From Bacteroidota bacterium (GTDB lineage Bacteria; Bacteroidota; Bacteroidia; Sphingobacteriales; Sphingobacteriaceae): a DNA stretch of 58,348 nucleotides. The translations under genes were made by a program, and so were the position numbers. The notes under the pieces were generated by a model. The model saw nothing but the letters and a program-made list of their open reading frames with translations. It searched no databases and had not been told where the DNA came from. Shown here one piece after another: positions 1 to 8,828 of the stretch; position 1 is the first letter of the stretch, and every line of letters starts with the position of its first letter. The stretch lies in NCBI GenBank assembly GCA_013288685.1, contig JABDBM010000017.1:1-58348 (forward strand), read 5' to 3'.

Positions 1-595
1 CATTAATTTCGTGGATTACATTGTCTAATTTCGTTATGGTTTCTTTCAGATAATGTAATATTTGTCTGTTATGCCCATCCGTAATTCCGTGTTCCTCAAT
101 TAAATCAACTAACCCAATTATACTTGCAACCGGACTCCTCAACGTATGGGAATTTTTAAAAGAGACCATCTTTAATTGCTCCACTTTTTCTTCAAGTTCC
201 TCCTGTAGTTCTACCAGTTTGGTTACATCTTCAACCACCCTGATGATGGTACAAATATTATTGCTGTTTTTTCTTTCATAAATCATTTGCCGCGAGTACA
301 GCCATATATAATACCCGTCACTTTTGCGCAGGCGCACGGTCATTTCAATAACATCGCCGCTTTTTGATTGGATAATTTTATCGATTGTTTGCAGTACTTT
401 TTGGAAGTCATCCGGATGAACAATGGTTTTATAGAAATCGTTACTCAGATTAACATATTCATCCGCTGAGTACCCCAACATTTGACGAATTACCCCGCTC
501 GAAAATACAACCTTATGGTTAGACAGATCATAAGTTTGAAATTCAACGTGTGTTACCTCGAAAAGTGAATGCAGAAATTTTACCCCTGGTTTCAT
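1..595 (-). CDS. PAS-domain sensor kinase-like protein, 3' part cut by window edge
   Basis: About 198 codons are readable from the ATG at 595 leftwards, with no stop before the edge. The first ~125 residues resemble a PAS_3-type domain: an FSSGV..MLGYSADEY block, then VHPDDF, and a PAC-like end leading into a VEDVTKL helix. A short coiled coil (LVELQEELEEKVEQL) follows, then the histidine phosphoacceptor segment SHTLRSPVASIIGL. The predicted role is a cytoplasmic two-component signalling kinase; no membrane segment is seen. Whether an HATPase domain follows cannot be known from this window. The phosphoacceptor block resembles those of the kinases starting at 3847 and 7031, which suggests a local paralogous group. 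Confidence 0.8.
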   Translation of the reverse strand, partial: MKPGVKFLHSLFEVTHVEFQTYDLSNHKVVFSSGVIRQMLGYSADEYVNLSNDFYKTIVHPDDFQKVLQTIDKIIQSKSGDVIEMTVRLRKSDGYYIWLYSRQMIYERKNSNNICTIIRVVEDVTKLVELQEELEEKVEQLKMVSFKNSHTLRSPVASIIGLVDLIEEHGITDGHNRQILHYLKETITKLDNVIHEIN

Positions 596-676
596 TATAT
601 AAATATATAAGGCAATTTAAATAAAAATCATTAGTTATCCCGTGAAACCAGGGTTATAAAGATTCAAGCCTACCTA

Positions 677-1138
677 CTAAACAAGCCTTCTATAATCCGG
701 TAGTTCTTCTAAAAACCGGTAATTGCTATTCTCAAAATCAATGGTGCAATAATAGTGTTGCAATCCGTTAGTAACTGCCAGTAATTTTACTTTGTGCACC
801 ATATTATAGCGGGCCACCTGGTCGAATGTTTTTTGGTCGATGGTAATTGATGGTGCTTTGCATTCTATTAATAGAATTTTTTCACCGGCGCGGTTGTATA
901 CTACTATGTCGGTGCGTTTGGGCATACCGTGCAGTTTGTGGCCGCCTTCCAGCTTTATTAGTGTTTTAGGGTAATGTTTTTGATTGATTAAATATTGCAC
1001 AAAATGTTGACGAACCCATTCTTCGGGAGTAATGATGATGTTTTTTTTGCGGATAACATCAAACAAGGTAAGTTGTCCGTCATGATCGGTAATTTTAAAA
1101 GGGTAGGGGGGCAATTGAAGCGGCAGCAGCAGGTCCAT
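677..1138 (-). CDS. Type I restriction enzyme R N-terminal-domain (HSDR_N_2-like) nuclease-fold protein
   Basis: This 153-residue protein has the PD-(D/E)XK layout: RTDIVVYN (metal-binding Asp) and then LLIECKAPS (Glu-x-Lys) about 15 residues later. It matches the stand-alone HsdR N-terminal-like proteins of Bacteroidota and has no helicase part, so it is not a complete restriction subunit. It is divergent from holA; a neighbouring position to holA is, as far as I recall, common in this phylum. Its function is unknown, and DNA binding or cleavage is only inferred from the fold. Confidence 0.8.
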   Translation of the reverse strand: MDLLLPLQLPPYPFKITDHDGQLTLFDVIRKKNIIITPEEWVRQHFVQYLINQKHYPKTLIKLEGGHKLHGMPKRTDIVVYNRAGEKILLIECKAPSITIDQKTFDQVARYNMVHKVKLLAVTNGLQHYYCTIDFENSNYRFLEELPDYRRLV

Positions 1139-1166
1139 AGTGCGAAAATGATGAATTTAGTTGAGA

Positions 1167-1273
1167 GTTCATAGTGAGAAAGACCATAGTACATGGACGA
1201 TAGACCAAAGCAGAAGACTTTTTCATTTTAGAACGAATCTTTTTCCATGGACTATCGACTATGGTTCATGGAC
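1167..1273. repeat. Imperfect inverted repeat of CCATAGT/ATGGAC words
   Basis: The stretch between two divergent genes has a left arm rich in GACCATAGTACATGGAC and a right arm CCATGGACTATCGACTATG plus TTCATGGAC, which are near-complementary. It is built of short repeated words, as in the other intergenic palindromes of this window. Because the flanking genes diverge it cannot simply be a terminator; it may sit in the promoter area of holA. Confidence 0.5.
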
Positions 1274-1314
1274 AGATAAACAACTGACAAAAATCCGTAT
1301 TTTTACCGCTCAAT

Positions 1315-2337
1315 ATGACAGCCGCCGATATACTCAAAGATTTAAAGAACAAAAAGTATAAACCCATATACTTGCTGCATGGCGAGGAGCCATACTACGT
1401 GGATTTGGTGAGCGATTTTGTGGAGCATAAACTACTTTCGGAGGCTGAACGGGGATTTAATCAAACCGTGTTTTATGGTAAGGATACCGATGTAATGACG
1501 GTGCTTAACGCATCCAAGCGTTACCCCATGATGGCCGATTACCAGGTGGTATTGGTAAAAGAAGCACAGGACATGAAATGGGGCAATGATGATGCGGATA
1601 AAAAAGGGATCAACCCGCTGTTAAACTATCTGGAAAATCCGTTGAGCAGTACTATACTTGTTTTTTGTTATAAGTACGGTAAGTTTGATAAACGCAAAAA
1701 AACCTACAAGGCTATTGAAAAAAGCGGTTTGATTTTTGAATCGGCGCCATTATATGACAGTAAAGTGCCGGCCTGGATAGAAGGTTTTATCAGCGAAAAA
1801 GGTTATCGTATTAACCAACAGGCATCGCTAATGCTCGCCGAGTATTTAGGTAATGATTTGTCGAAAATTGCCAATGAATTGGAGAAACTGATGCTGAATG
1901 TACCTGCCGGGCAAGAAATTACCCTGAAACATATTCAGGATAATATCGGCATCAGTAAGGAATATAATGTGTTTGAGTTGCAAACAGCCCTGAGCAAAAA
2001 AGATGCATTTAAAGCCAATCAAATTATTAACTATTTTGAGGCCAACCCCAAGGCTAATCCCATTGTATTGGTATTGGGTAATTTGAATAATTTTTTCAGT
2101 AAAGTATTGGCTTTTCATTATTTGAGTGATAAGTCGCCGCAAAGTGTGGCTAAGGCTTTGAGTGTGAATCCGTATTTTACAAAAGATTATGAGCTGGCCG
2201 CGCGCAATTATAACTATGGCAAAACCATGCAAGTTATCAGTTACCTGCGCGAGTATGATTTAAAAAGCAAGGGGGTTGATTCAACTACTGACCATGGCGG
2301 GTTAATGAAGGAATTGGTTTTTAAGATATTGCACTAA
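1315..2337 (+). CDS. holA: DNA polymerase III subunit delta
   Basis: The 340-residue protein has the HolA family layout: an N-terminal AAA+-like domain starting with PIYLLHGEEPYYVD (degenerate P-loop), a middle region containing VPAWIEGFISEKGYRI, and the collar-like C-terminal domain with FELQTALSKKDAFKA. The product is the delta subunit of the clamp loader, which opens the beta sliding clamp. The start ATG at 1315 fits the usual N-terminus. It is convergent with the exported protein at 2343, with only 5 bp between the stop codons. Confidence 0.93.
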   Translation: MTAADILKDLKNKKYKPIYLLHGEEPYYVDLVSDFVEHKLLSEAERGFNQTVFYGKDTDVMTVLNASKRYPMMADYQVVLVKEAQDMKWGNDDADKKGINPLLNYLENPLSSTILVFCYKYGKFDKRKKTYKAIEKSGLIFESAPLYDSKVPAWIEGFISEKGYRINQQASLMLAEYLGNDLSKIANELEKLMLNVPAGQEITLKHIQDNIGISKEYNVFELQTALSKKDAFKANQIINYFEANPKANPIVLVLGNLNNFFSKVLAFHYLSDKSPQSVAKALSVNPYFTKDYELAARNYNYGKTMQVISYLREYDLKSKGVDSTTDHGGLMKELVFKILH

Positions 2338-2342
2338 AAATG

Positions 2343-2960
2343 TCAATGCCATGCGTTATAAAGTATGTTTTTTTTCCAAAGTTGTTGGGCGTAATCACGA
2401 AATAGTTTTGGGGCGTTCTTAAATGCATCATCGAAGGTGTATTCGCCGCCATAAGCCTTATCCAGTTTTACCTGGTTTGTCCCTCTCATTGCGTATTTCT
2501 TATCGCCACTATGCATAATTATTTTCATAGTGCAGGGACTTGCATCGCCTTGACACGTTATAATGTACATCAACCACACTTCGGCCTTCCCATCATTATT
2601 AACGTCGGTTACAGCAAACGTACCCGGAATATATTTGCCTATTACATCTACAGGACACGAGGGAACCAAATCGTGCATTTGCCAGCTAAGTTTAAATACA
2701 TTGCCGCTATTTAAATAACTATAAGCGTACAAATCAGCTTTTTTCATATCCTCACCAACTTCTTTTACGTTAACGATGCCGGTTTCGGTGGTTATTACCA
2801 AATGCTCGCCTTCGTTGTCGGTATATTTTACTGCATTAATAATGTGGCCTTTATAGGTTATGGTTTTAGGCAGTTCGTTTTTATCAATATTCGTTATTTT
2901 TATTTGGGCGCTAACGGTTTGTACTATTAATAACGGTAGGATGAAAGCGAATGATCTCAT
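2343..2960 (-). CDS. Exported protein with a DVNNDGKAEVW repeat-like motif
   Basis: This 205-residue protein starts with a Sec signal peptide (MRSFAFILPLLIVQTVSAQ, cleavage near residue 19). A DVNNDGKAEVW element around residues 120-130 is the DxNxDGxxE loop of FG-GAP/VCBS-type or EF-hand-like calcium sites. It resembles small Bacteroidota proteins annotated after a Riemerella surface-polysaccharide locus (M949_RS01915 type), but that name rests on thin evidence. Probably periplasmic; function unknown. Confidence 0.7.
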   Translation of the reverse strand: MRSFAFILPLLIVQTVSAQIKITNIDKNELPKTITYKGHIINAVKYTDNEGEHLVITTETGIVNVKEVGEDMKKADLYAYSYLNSGNVFKLSWQMHDLVPSCPVDVIGKYIPGTFAVTDVNNDGKAEVWLMYIITCQGDASPCTMKIIMHSGDKKYAMRGTNQVKLDKAYGGEYTFDDAFKNAPKLFRDYAQQLWKKNILYNAWH

Positions 2961-2983
2961 TTTGGTGGGTGTGGTTTAAGGGT

Positions 2984-3703
2984 TTAGCTAACAATTACCT
3001 TATTATAAACAATTAAAATTATCGAAATTATAACCACCAGAATCCATAATGACTTTCGTTTAATACCGCTGTCTACCTGGGGCGATGTTCTTATCTTGTA
3101 AAAACTCCAAATCATTAACCCCAGCAGGATAACTCCAGTTGTGGCTACTACTGCCTTGTTATTACTTAGGTACACGGTTACCATCAAAGCCACGGCAACT
3201 AAGGGCGATAGTAACGAATACTTTTGTAATAATTTATCAAGTTTTGCTTCGGAAATGGGAATGACAGATTGCAATAAATTCTTAACTTCTTCATAGTTCT
3301 CCAGAGACATTGATACAGCAATCCGTTGGCCGTTTTTTTGACCTTTGATCAGGAGATTTCCGTACTTGTCTGCACTGATTTGCGTAATTTCAGTGAAATT
3401 TAAAGTAATTGCAGATAACCCGTTTTGTAGCCGGGTTAAATAATCAGCACCTATCGTAAGCTGATAACTATAATAAATTTCTTTTTGCCTTTTGATTGCT
3501 TTTATTAGTGCATAACACATAATGGCAGCGAGGACCACTATTATAAATAGCCAGGTAAGCGGGCCCAACCGGTTATTGTCTTTTTGGAAATAGGTAATAG
3601 CTAACCCGGATATTAAAGCTAACAGCAAAACAGGTATTAATTTAGTGATAATGCGTTTTCGCAGAGTTTCGAAACCGGCTGTTGTATTTTTATATTGTGA
3701 CAT
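2984..3703 (-). CDS. Five-helix membrane protein, possibly YcxB/PH-like
   Basis: This 239-residue protein has hydrophobic helices near 22-39, 49-68, 164-180, 184-202 and 217-233. A soluble central part (70-160) contains ISADKYGNLLIKGQKNG and reads like the beta-rich YcxB-type domain. That similarity is weak. Function unknown. It is divergent from the sensor kinase at 3847 with a 143-bp spacer and in the same direction as the exported protein downstream. Confidence 0.65.
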   Translation of the reverse strand: MSQYKNTTAGFETLRKRIITKLIPVLLLALISGLAITYFQKDNNRLGPLTWLFIIVVLAAIMCYALIKAIKRQKEIYYSYQLTIGADYLTRLQNGLSAITLNFTEITQISADKYGNLLIKGQKNGQRIAVSMSLENYEEVKNLLQSVIPISEAKLDKLLQKYSLLSPLVAVALMVTVYLSNNKAVVATTGVILLGLMIWSFYKIRTSPQVDSGIKRKSLWILVVIISIILIVYNKVIVS

Positions 3704-3768
3704 TATTGTATATTATTGGCTCTAATATAGCTTTTTTAATATACCGCGTATAAAACGATAATTGAGTG

Positions 3769-3800
3769 TTTAGCGGCCCAAATAAAAATCATTAGTTTTG
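3769..3800 (+). promoter_or_regulatory. Candidate Bacteroidota promoter for the sensor kinase
   Basis: A TAGTTTTG -7 box (3793-3800) matches TAnnTTTG, and a TTTA about 20 bp upstream could serve as the -33 element. It lies 46 bp before the ATG at 3847. Confidence 0.4.
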
Positions 3801-3846
3801 CGTCATCCACTCGAACACAATTCTTAAAATAAACTAAGCGTAGCCG

Positions 3847-5748
3847 ATGTTAAATGGTACCCCTACAGAAAACAACAATCATAGCACCGAGTATGCACAC
3901 CGGGAACTGATGGCGTTTTTCAATGCAATGGACGAGGTTTTTTTCTCGGTTGATATTGTAAATTTAAAGGTAATACAAATATCAAATGGCTGCGAAAAGC
4001 TATATGGTCACAAGGCGTCGGAGTTTTTGGCCAACAGGTTGCTTTGGTTCGAGTTGATACATCCCGAAGATAAGCACATTGTTGATGACGAAGACGAAAT
4101 ATTACTACGTGGCGACACAGTTAATAAACAATACCGGATTATCCGCAAAGACGGTGCAGTTAGGTGCGTGGAGAACAAAATAACACCCAGTTTTGATGAA
4201 ACGGGTAAATGGATAAGGGTTGACGGCATAACCTGGGATATTACTGAAAGAAAGGAAAAAGAAGAAAGACAGCGGCAGGATGAAGTACGGTACCGGCACA
4301 TCGTTGAAACTTGCCAGGAGGGTGTGTGGACAATAGACGAAAACAATAAAACAAACTTTGTAAATCAAAAGATTGCAGATTTTTTGGGTTATACGCCGGG
4401 TGAAATGATAGGGATGGAACTCTATGATTTTATGGACGAGGCGGGCAAAAATGATCAGGCCCGCCGTATTGAACAAAGACGTAGCGGAGAGGTAGACAAC
4501 CGGGACGTAAAATACATTACAAAAAGCGGTAAGGAAGTTTGGGGCAATCTTTCGGCAAGCCCTATTTTTGATAATGCGGGTAATTATAAAGGCGCGCTTG
4601 GAATGATTACCGACATCAGCGAGCGTAAGCTGAACGAAGAAGCTCTGAAAAAATCGGAAGCCAACCTGCGAACTATTTTTGATAATACCGATTCGTCGTA
4701 CATTCTGTTTAGCGCCGATATGCGGATTATTTCCTTTAATAGCCTGGCTCAAAAGTATTCGGAAGAACAAAACAAAAAATCACTGGAAGTTAACCGGTTG
4801 GTAAGCGATTACTTTTCGGCAGCCAGGTGGCCTTTTATACAGGAAACTTTGGCAAGGGTGGCAACTGGCGAAACTGTTAAATATGAGCTAAACTTCACAA
4901 GAAGCGATGGCACAGTGCAATGGAACGAAGTACGCTGGCTGAATGTGAAAAATAATGATAATAAAAATTGGGGCTTTATTCTCACCAATAAAGATATCAC
5001 CGAAACAAAAGTAGCTGCGCTTGAACGTGAGAGAATTTCTGCCGACCTAATACAGCATATAAAGGATCTGGAACAGTTTACTTATATCATATCGCATAAT
5101 TTACGGGCGCCGGTTGCTAATATTATAGGCCTTTCGGATATGCTGAGCGAACCTGATTTGGAGCCGGAGGAAAAGCAGGAAGTGGTTGAACGGGTATCGC
5201 AATCCATACGCAATATTGACACTGTAATACAGGACCTTAACCATATTTTGCAAACCCGCGAACTGGTGAACGAGAAAAAAGAAACCGTTTACTTCGCCGA
5301 TTTGGTTGATGCCATCCGTACAAGTATTTATAATACCATAGTTAACCAGCATGTACAGTTCAAGTGCTCGTTTGAAGAGATTGGGGCGATGTTTACTATC
5401 CGGAGTTATTTGTACAGCATTTTTTACAATTTAACCTCAAACAGCATAAAATACTGCAAAACCGGCATTCCTCCAGAAATTAGCATCAGGAGCTATAAAT
5501 TAAAAGATAAAATTGAACTGCACTTTAAGGATAATGGCAAGGGCATTGACCTGGAAAAAAACGGCGCGCAACTATTCGGGCTTTACAAACGTTTTGATAC
5601 CACCATGGAGGGCAAAGGCATGGGTCTTTTTATGGTAAAAACACAGGTTGAGGCTCTTGGCGGTACTATTCAAATAAAAAGCAAACTGGGCGAGGGTACT
5701 GAGTTTATCATACAGTTTGATAACGCTTCGGTATTGCCAGTTCTTTGA
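3847..5748 (+). CDS. Triple-PAS sensor histidine kinase
   Basis: The 633-residue cytoplasmic kinase has no transmembrane segment. Three PAS/PAC units are visible: about 20-135 (ends ITERKEKEER), 145-262 (VRYRHIVETCQEGVWTID, ends TDISERKLNE) and 270-385 (LRTIFDNTDSSYILFSADM). The phosphoacceptor is His417 in SHNLRAPVANIIGLSDML. The ATPase domain follows, with the N box in FYNLTSNSIKYC, the G1 box DNGKGID and the G2 box EGKGMGLFMVK. It should autophosphorylate and signal to a separate response regulator, none of which is in the window. The ligand is unknown. It is followed by a strong hairpin shared with the convergent gene. Confidence 0.92.
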   Translation: MLNGTPTENNNHSTEYAHRELMAFFNAMDEVFFSVDIVNLKVIQISNGCEKLYGHKASEFLANRLLWFELIHPEDKHIVDDEDEILLRGDTVNKQYRIIRKDGAVRCVENKITPSFDETGKWIRVDGITWDITERKEKEERQRQDEVRYRHIVETCQEGVWTIDENNKTNFVNQKIADFLGYTPGEMIGMELYDFMDEAGKNDQARRIEQRRSGEVDNRDVKYITKSGKEVWGNLSASPIFDNAGNYKGALGMITDISERKLNEEALKKSEANLRTIFDNTDSSYILFSADMRIISFNSLAQKYSEEQNKKSLEVNRLVSDYFSAARWPFIQETLARVATGETVKYELNFTRSDGTVQWNEVRWLNVKNNDNKNWGFILTNKDITETKVAALERERISADLIQHIKDLEQFTYIISHNLRAPVANIIGLSDMLSEPDLEPEEKQEVVERVSQSIRNIDTVIQDLNHILQTRELVNEKKETVYFADLVDAIRTSIYNTIVNQHVQFKCSFEEIGAMFTIRSYLYSIFYNLTSNSIKYCKTGIPPEISIRSYKLKDKIELHFKDNGKGIDLEKNGAQLFGLYKRFDTTMEGKGMGLFMVKTQVEALGGTIQIKSKLGEGTEFIIQFDNASVLPVL

Positions 5749-5756
5749 TACATAGA

Positions 5757-5788
5757 AACTTACGAAGTCTTTTTTAACTTCGTAAGTT
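5757..5788. terminator. Bidirectional hairpin terminator between convergent genes
   Basis: A perfect 12-bp stem, AACTTACGAAGT / ACTTCGTAAGTT, has an 8-nt loop containing a T run. It lies 9 bp after the kinase stop and just before the end of the opposing gene at 5801. There is no long T tract after the stem on either strand, so termination is probable but not certain. Confidence 0.65.
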
Positions 5789-5800
5789 CAACCACCTCCA

Positions 5801-6226
5801 TCAGTTCTCCTCTTCAAACTTATCTGGCGTAACCCTAATCCGATCGCCGGGTTCGCCCTCAACTTCAAACACCAGGTTAACTTTGCCATCGGTACCGGTA
5901 ATGGTGATAGTTACATTTTTGTCTTCGCCCTGGCCATCGCTAAGTGTAGCCTTGAGCGTTGTCTTACCGTTTTTAAATGGCACGGTCCAGTTGCAAACAT
6001 TGGCTTTTATAGTTCCTGTCATTTTGTGCTCATCATTCACGTTAATAGCTATTGTTGTTTTAGTGATTTCAACCACCGCCGTTTCGTCAACCGTACGGGT
6101 TACCGCGCCCGATGCATCCAAATGCTCGGTTTTCGAGGTTTTGATGATTACTTTTTGGTCACATTGTGCAAAGCAGCTAACCGTTCCGGTTGTTAGCAGG
6201 CAAAGAATTAGGATAAGTGTTTTCAT
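5801..6226 (-). CDS. Small exported protein, unknown function
   Basis: The start is placed at the ATG at 6226 because it gives a clean signal peptide (MKTLILILCLLTTGTVSCFAQ); a start 12 codons upstream would prepend a lysine-rich tail. The mature protein of ~120 residues is rich in Thr and Val and contains two beta-strand-like halves. No catalytic motif is recognised. Likely periplasmic or surface exposed. Confidence 0.65.
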   Translation of the reverse strand: MKTLILILCLLTTGTVSCFAQCDQKVIIKTSKTEHLDASGAVTRTVDETAVVEITKTTIAINVNDEHKMTGTIKANVCNWTVPFKNGKTTLKATLSDGQGEDKNVTITITGTDGKVNLVFEVEGEPGDRIRVTPDKFEEEN

Positions 6227-6310
6227 TGTTTTATTTTTTTTTGATTTATAATTCATAGGCAACTATGTGTGGTTACTGCAAACTGTAAACCGCACACTGC
6301 CAACTGGCAG

Positions 6311-6709
6311 TTACTTTTCGCCCAACACATCTTTTATCCCTGTACACATATTTTTAATACGCTGCAAGGATGCCGATGAGTTTTTTCTTTTATCAAGAAC
6401 GATTTTCAATTTACCGGGCGACTCTTTGATATAAAACTCTGTTTTATCGGCAAGGGTAGTATTGGCGTCGAAATAGTCGTTTTCTGATTGAAAAAGCGAG
6501 TTTGGTTTTATACAATGATTGATATACTGCTGTATCCTGCCGGTGATGTGCCTGTTGTAGGATGCCTTTAACTGGTAGGTCTCTTCATCCTCGCTGATGC
6601 TGATGGAGGTATTATTTCCCCTGAAAATCTCGTCGCTGAGTTTTGAATACACAACGAAGATGCTTAATGAAATTAAGCAAAATGCAGTTAAAAAAAAGCT
6701 GGTTTTCAT
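6311..6709 (-). CDS. Small membrane-anchored or exported protein, unknown function
   Basis: The 132-residue protein has an N-terminal hydrophobic helix (about residues 4-22, ending VVYSKL) without a clear cleavage site, so it may be anchored. The rest is hydrophilic, with two cysteines (HCIKP and NMCTGI) that could pair. A good -7 box lies directly upstream on the minus strand. Confidence 0.65.
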   Translation of the reverse strand: MKTSFFLTAFCLISLSIFVVYSKLSDEIFRGNNTSISISEDEETYQLKASYNRHITGRIQQYINHCIKPNSLFQSENDYFDANTTLADKTEFYIKESPGKLKIVLDKRKNSSASLQRIKNMCTGIKDVLGEK

Positions 6710-6732
6710 TTTGTTTGTGTGCTATGTTTAAC

Positions 6733-6740
6733 CAAAGATA
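6733..6740 (-). promoter_or_regulatory. -7 box TATCTTTG upstream of the 6709 gene
   Basis: The minus strand reads TATCTTTG, an exact TAnnTTTG match, 23 bp before the ATG at 6709. The remaining divergent spacer to 7030 (about 290 bp) is AT-rich and shows no repeat or RNA gene that I can recognise. Confidence 0.55.
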
Positions 6741-7030
6741 TATGTTTCATATAGTAATATGCAATACATAGTTCTATTAAATTGTATGTTGTTTTTTATC
6801 GTATTGATTATCAGAACGATAATTTTATTTCAAATAAATGAATTTTACCGTGAGACAACTTTTTAATCGTAAATGTTGCGCGGTGATATAAGAATAAATA
6901 CTGTTTGCAGGTAACAAAGCAGTAGTTCTTCGGGATAAAATCGACAGATTATTGTAAGATTGACATAAATTAAAACCAAAAAGAATGTTTGAACGTACAA
7001 CAGATCACATGCAATTCAAATTCGGTATTA

Positions 7031-8161
7031 ATGCTCGTTGAAGATTTACGCTCACAAACTGTTGAACATTTTATTGACTTTGACCTGGAAACCGACCCGG
7101 AACTGCTGGAAATAGTAGAACTGGCATCGGCCGTTACCCATTGTCCTTACGCTGTTATAGCCTTTTTGGATGGGCACACTCAATATTTAAAGGTTCGCAA
7201 GGGCGTTACTAAAACAAAAATGCCCAGGGAAACCGGCTTTTGCACTTATGCTGTTGAGCAGAACCATTTAATGATGGTGCCCGACACATTATTGGATGAA
7301 CGGTTTGCGAATAATCCGGACGTAACTGAAGGTTCGCGTATCCGCTTTTTTGCCAGCATGCCCTTAATTATGCAGAATGGCGAGAAATTGGGTACTATTT
7401 GTGTGCTGAACAATAAACCTCACGTTTTAGATCAACACCAGCAACTGGTGCTTAAAATACTATCAAATCAGGTAATGAAGATAGTGGAGCTTAAAGCCGG
7501 AATGAAGATGCTCGAAAAAAACCAAAAGGAGTTAGCCGAGCAAAAGGAGTTGAATAACGATGCCAACATCAGGCTGCGATCGTTTTTCGAGAGCTCTACC
7601 AATTTTCAGGTATTGCTGGGCCGGCATGGCGAGGTTATTGATTATAACAAAACCGCTTATAATTTTATTAAAACCGTTCATAAGGCTAAACTGCAACGAG
7701 GCGATACGTTTGTAAAATACATACACCCTGAGTTTGCTCCCACCTTTATTGAACAGTACCGGCTGGCACTGCAAGGCCAAAGGTCGGCAAAAGAGGGACT
7801 GACCGATTATGGTGAAATGGGGATCATCTACTGGGAGGCCGCGTTTGAGGCTGCCCGCGATAATAATGATGAAATAATAGGTATATCGTACCTTATCCGC
7901 AACGTAAGCGAGCGGAAACTTAAAGAACAAAAGATAGTTGCCCAAAATCAATCTCTTTTAGAAATAGCCCATATCCAGGCACACGAGTTCCGTGCGCCGC
8001 TTACCTCAGTTATGGGATTAATAAGTTTGATAAAACAAGATGATTATGATGCCCCGCGCGAGTATTTCGAACTGTTGGAGCAGGCCGTTTACGCTCTTGA
8101 CGCTAAGATAAAGCAGATTGTAGGCAATATTGACGAAAACGTTACTATTGATTTTGTATAG
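7031..8161 (+). CDS. GAF-PAS protein with histidine phosphoacceptor helix but no ATPase domain
   Basis: A 376-residue protein if started at the ATG at 7031; an in-frame TTG at 6989 would add 14 residues. The order is: GAF domain about 15-165 (CPYAVIAFLDG, ETGFCTYAVEQ, SMPLIMQNGEKLGTICVLN), a coiled-coil linker, a PAS domain about 190-300 ending SERKLKEQK, and a dimerisation/phosphoacceptor helix with His318 in HEFRAPLTSVMGLISLIKQ. The chain stops about 55 residues later, so N, G1 and G2 boxes are absent. It may be a phosphorylation partner of another kinase or a degenerate kinase. Confidence 0.85.
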   Translation: MLVEDLRSQTVEHFIDFDLETDPELLEIVELASAVTHCPYAVIAFLDGHTQYLKVRKGVTKTKMPRETGFCTYAVEQNHLMMVPDTLLDERFANNPDVTEGSRIRFFASMPLIMQNGEKLGTICVLNNKPHVLDQHQQLVLKILSNQVMKIVELKAGMKMLEKNQKELAEQKELNNDANIRLRSFFESSTNFQVLLGRHGEVIDYNKTAYNFIKTVHKAKLQRGDTFVKYIHPEFAPTFIEQYRLALQGQRSAKEGLTDYGEMGIIYWEAAFEAARDNNDEIIGISYLIRNVSERKLKEQKIVAQNQSLLEIAHIQAHEFRAPLTSVMGLISLIKQDDYDAPREYFELLEQAVYALDAKIKQIVGNIDENVTIDFV

Positions 8162-8190
8162 GGGCGCAATACCCCGCGTCTCCAAAAGCG

Positions 8191-8571
8191 CTATTTGGTG
8201 CTCAGCAATTCGATCATTCCATAACTCACATTTAAAAAAGCAACTTTCCGGTTATCAAATAATATTGCCGGTTTTGGTGGCGATATTAAATACGCCCCAT
8301 CGTTTACCAGCCGCTCAATTTCAACATCAATATCGTCAACCTCGAAACAGATATGGTAATAGGCGATGTTTTTTTTAACCAGCCCCTCAACTTGTTTGCC
8401 AGAAATAAGCTCAATATTTGTTCCATCCGAGAGGGTTAACAGCACCAGCTCGGCATTTTGTTGTTCGTCATGAACCACCAGGCTTTTGTTAACTATATCA
8501 TGAATGCGGCAAATATTGGCTATCTCCTCGTCCATATTGCGGCAGGCAACCCCAACGTGATGAAATTTCAT
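8191..8571 (-). CDS. VOC-superfamily protein (glyoxalase/methylmalonyl-CoA epimerase-like)
   Basis: The 126-residue protein has the paired beta-alpha-beta-beta-beta modules of the vicinal oxygen chelate fold: it begins KFHHVGVACRNMDEEI and has a second half YYHICFEVDDIDVEI. Candidate metal ligands are the His in HHVGVA, Glu in NIELISG, His in YYHICF and Glu in GMIELL, as in epimerases of this family. It is last in the MBOAT/FkbH/ACP cluster, 5 bp after the ACP gene, so it may act on an acyl group carried by the ACP. The substrate is not known. Confidence 0.8.
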   Translation of the reverse strand: MKFHHVGVACRNMDEEIANICRIHDIVNKSLVVHDEQQNAELVLLTLSDGTNIELISGKQVEGLVKKNIAYYHICFEVDDIDVEIERLVNDGAYLISPPKPAILFDNRKVAFLNVSYGMIELLSTK

Positions 8572-8576
8572 ACCCT

Positions 8577-8819
8577 TTAACCCAATTTAGCGTGTACCGA
8601 ATTAACCATATCGCCCACGGTATCCCATTTCTGTATTTCCTGTGATGCGAATCTTATTTTAAATTGTTTTTCTACTGCTACCACCAGCTGAATATGGTTT
8701 AGCGAATCCCAGTCTTCCACGTCGTTGGCGGTGGTATCGTAGGTTAAAACAATATCGTCGTTATCTAATGTATCTTTAAAAATCTCTGTTATCTTTTCAA
8801 GTATTTCGCTTTTTTCCAT
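8577..8819 (-). CDS. Acyl carrier protein of the MBOAT/FkbH cluster
   Basis: The 80-residue protein has the phosphopantetheine motif WDSLNHIQL with the modified Ser39, followed by the acidic helix II/III typical of carrier proteins. It differs from housekeeping AcpP, which usually carries a DSLD or DSLDTVE sequence, and looks like the dedicated carriers found beside FkbH proteins. It lies 9 bp after the FkbH gene and 5 bp before the VOC gene, so the three genes are probably one transcript. The predicted role is to hold a short hydroxyacyl group for transfer. Confidence 0.9.
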   Translation of the reverse strand: MEKSEILEKITEIFKDTLDNDDIVLTYDTTANDVEDWDSLNHIQLVVAVEKQFKIRFASQEIQKWDTVGDMVNSVHAKLG

Positions 8820-8828
8820 TTTTTAAAT

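Noticed and set aside
677..1138. Restriction-modification system
   Set aside because: Only an HsdR N-terminal-like domain is present; no helicase, methylase or specificity subunit nearby.
4105..4770. 221-codon minus-strand frame
   Set aside because: Antisense shadow of the triple-PAS kinase, whose domains are unambiguous.
6989..7030. TTG start for the GAF-PAS protein
   Set aside because: ATG 7031 in the same frame still includes the whole GAF domain and is the more usual codon; TTG cannot be excluded.
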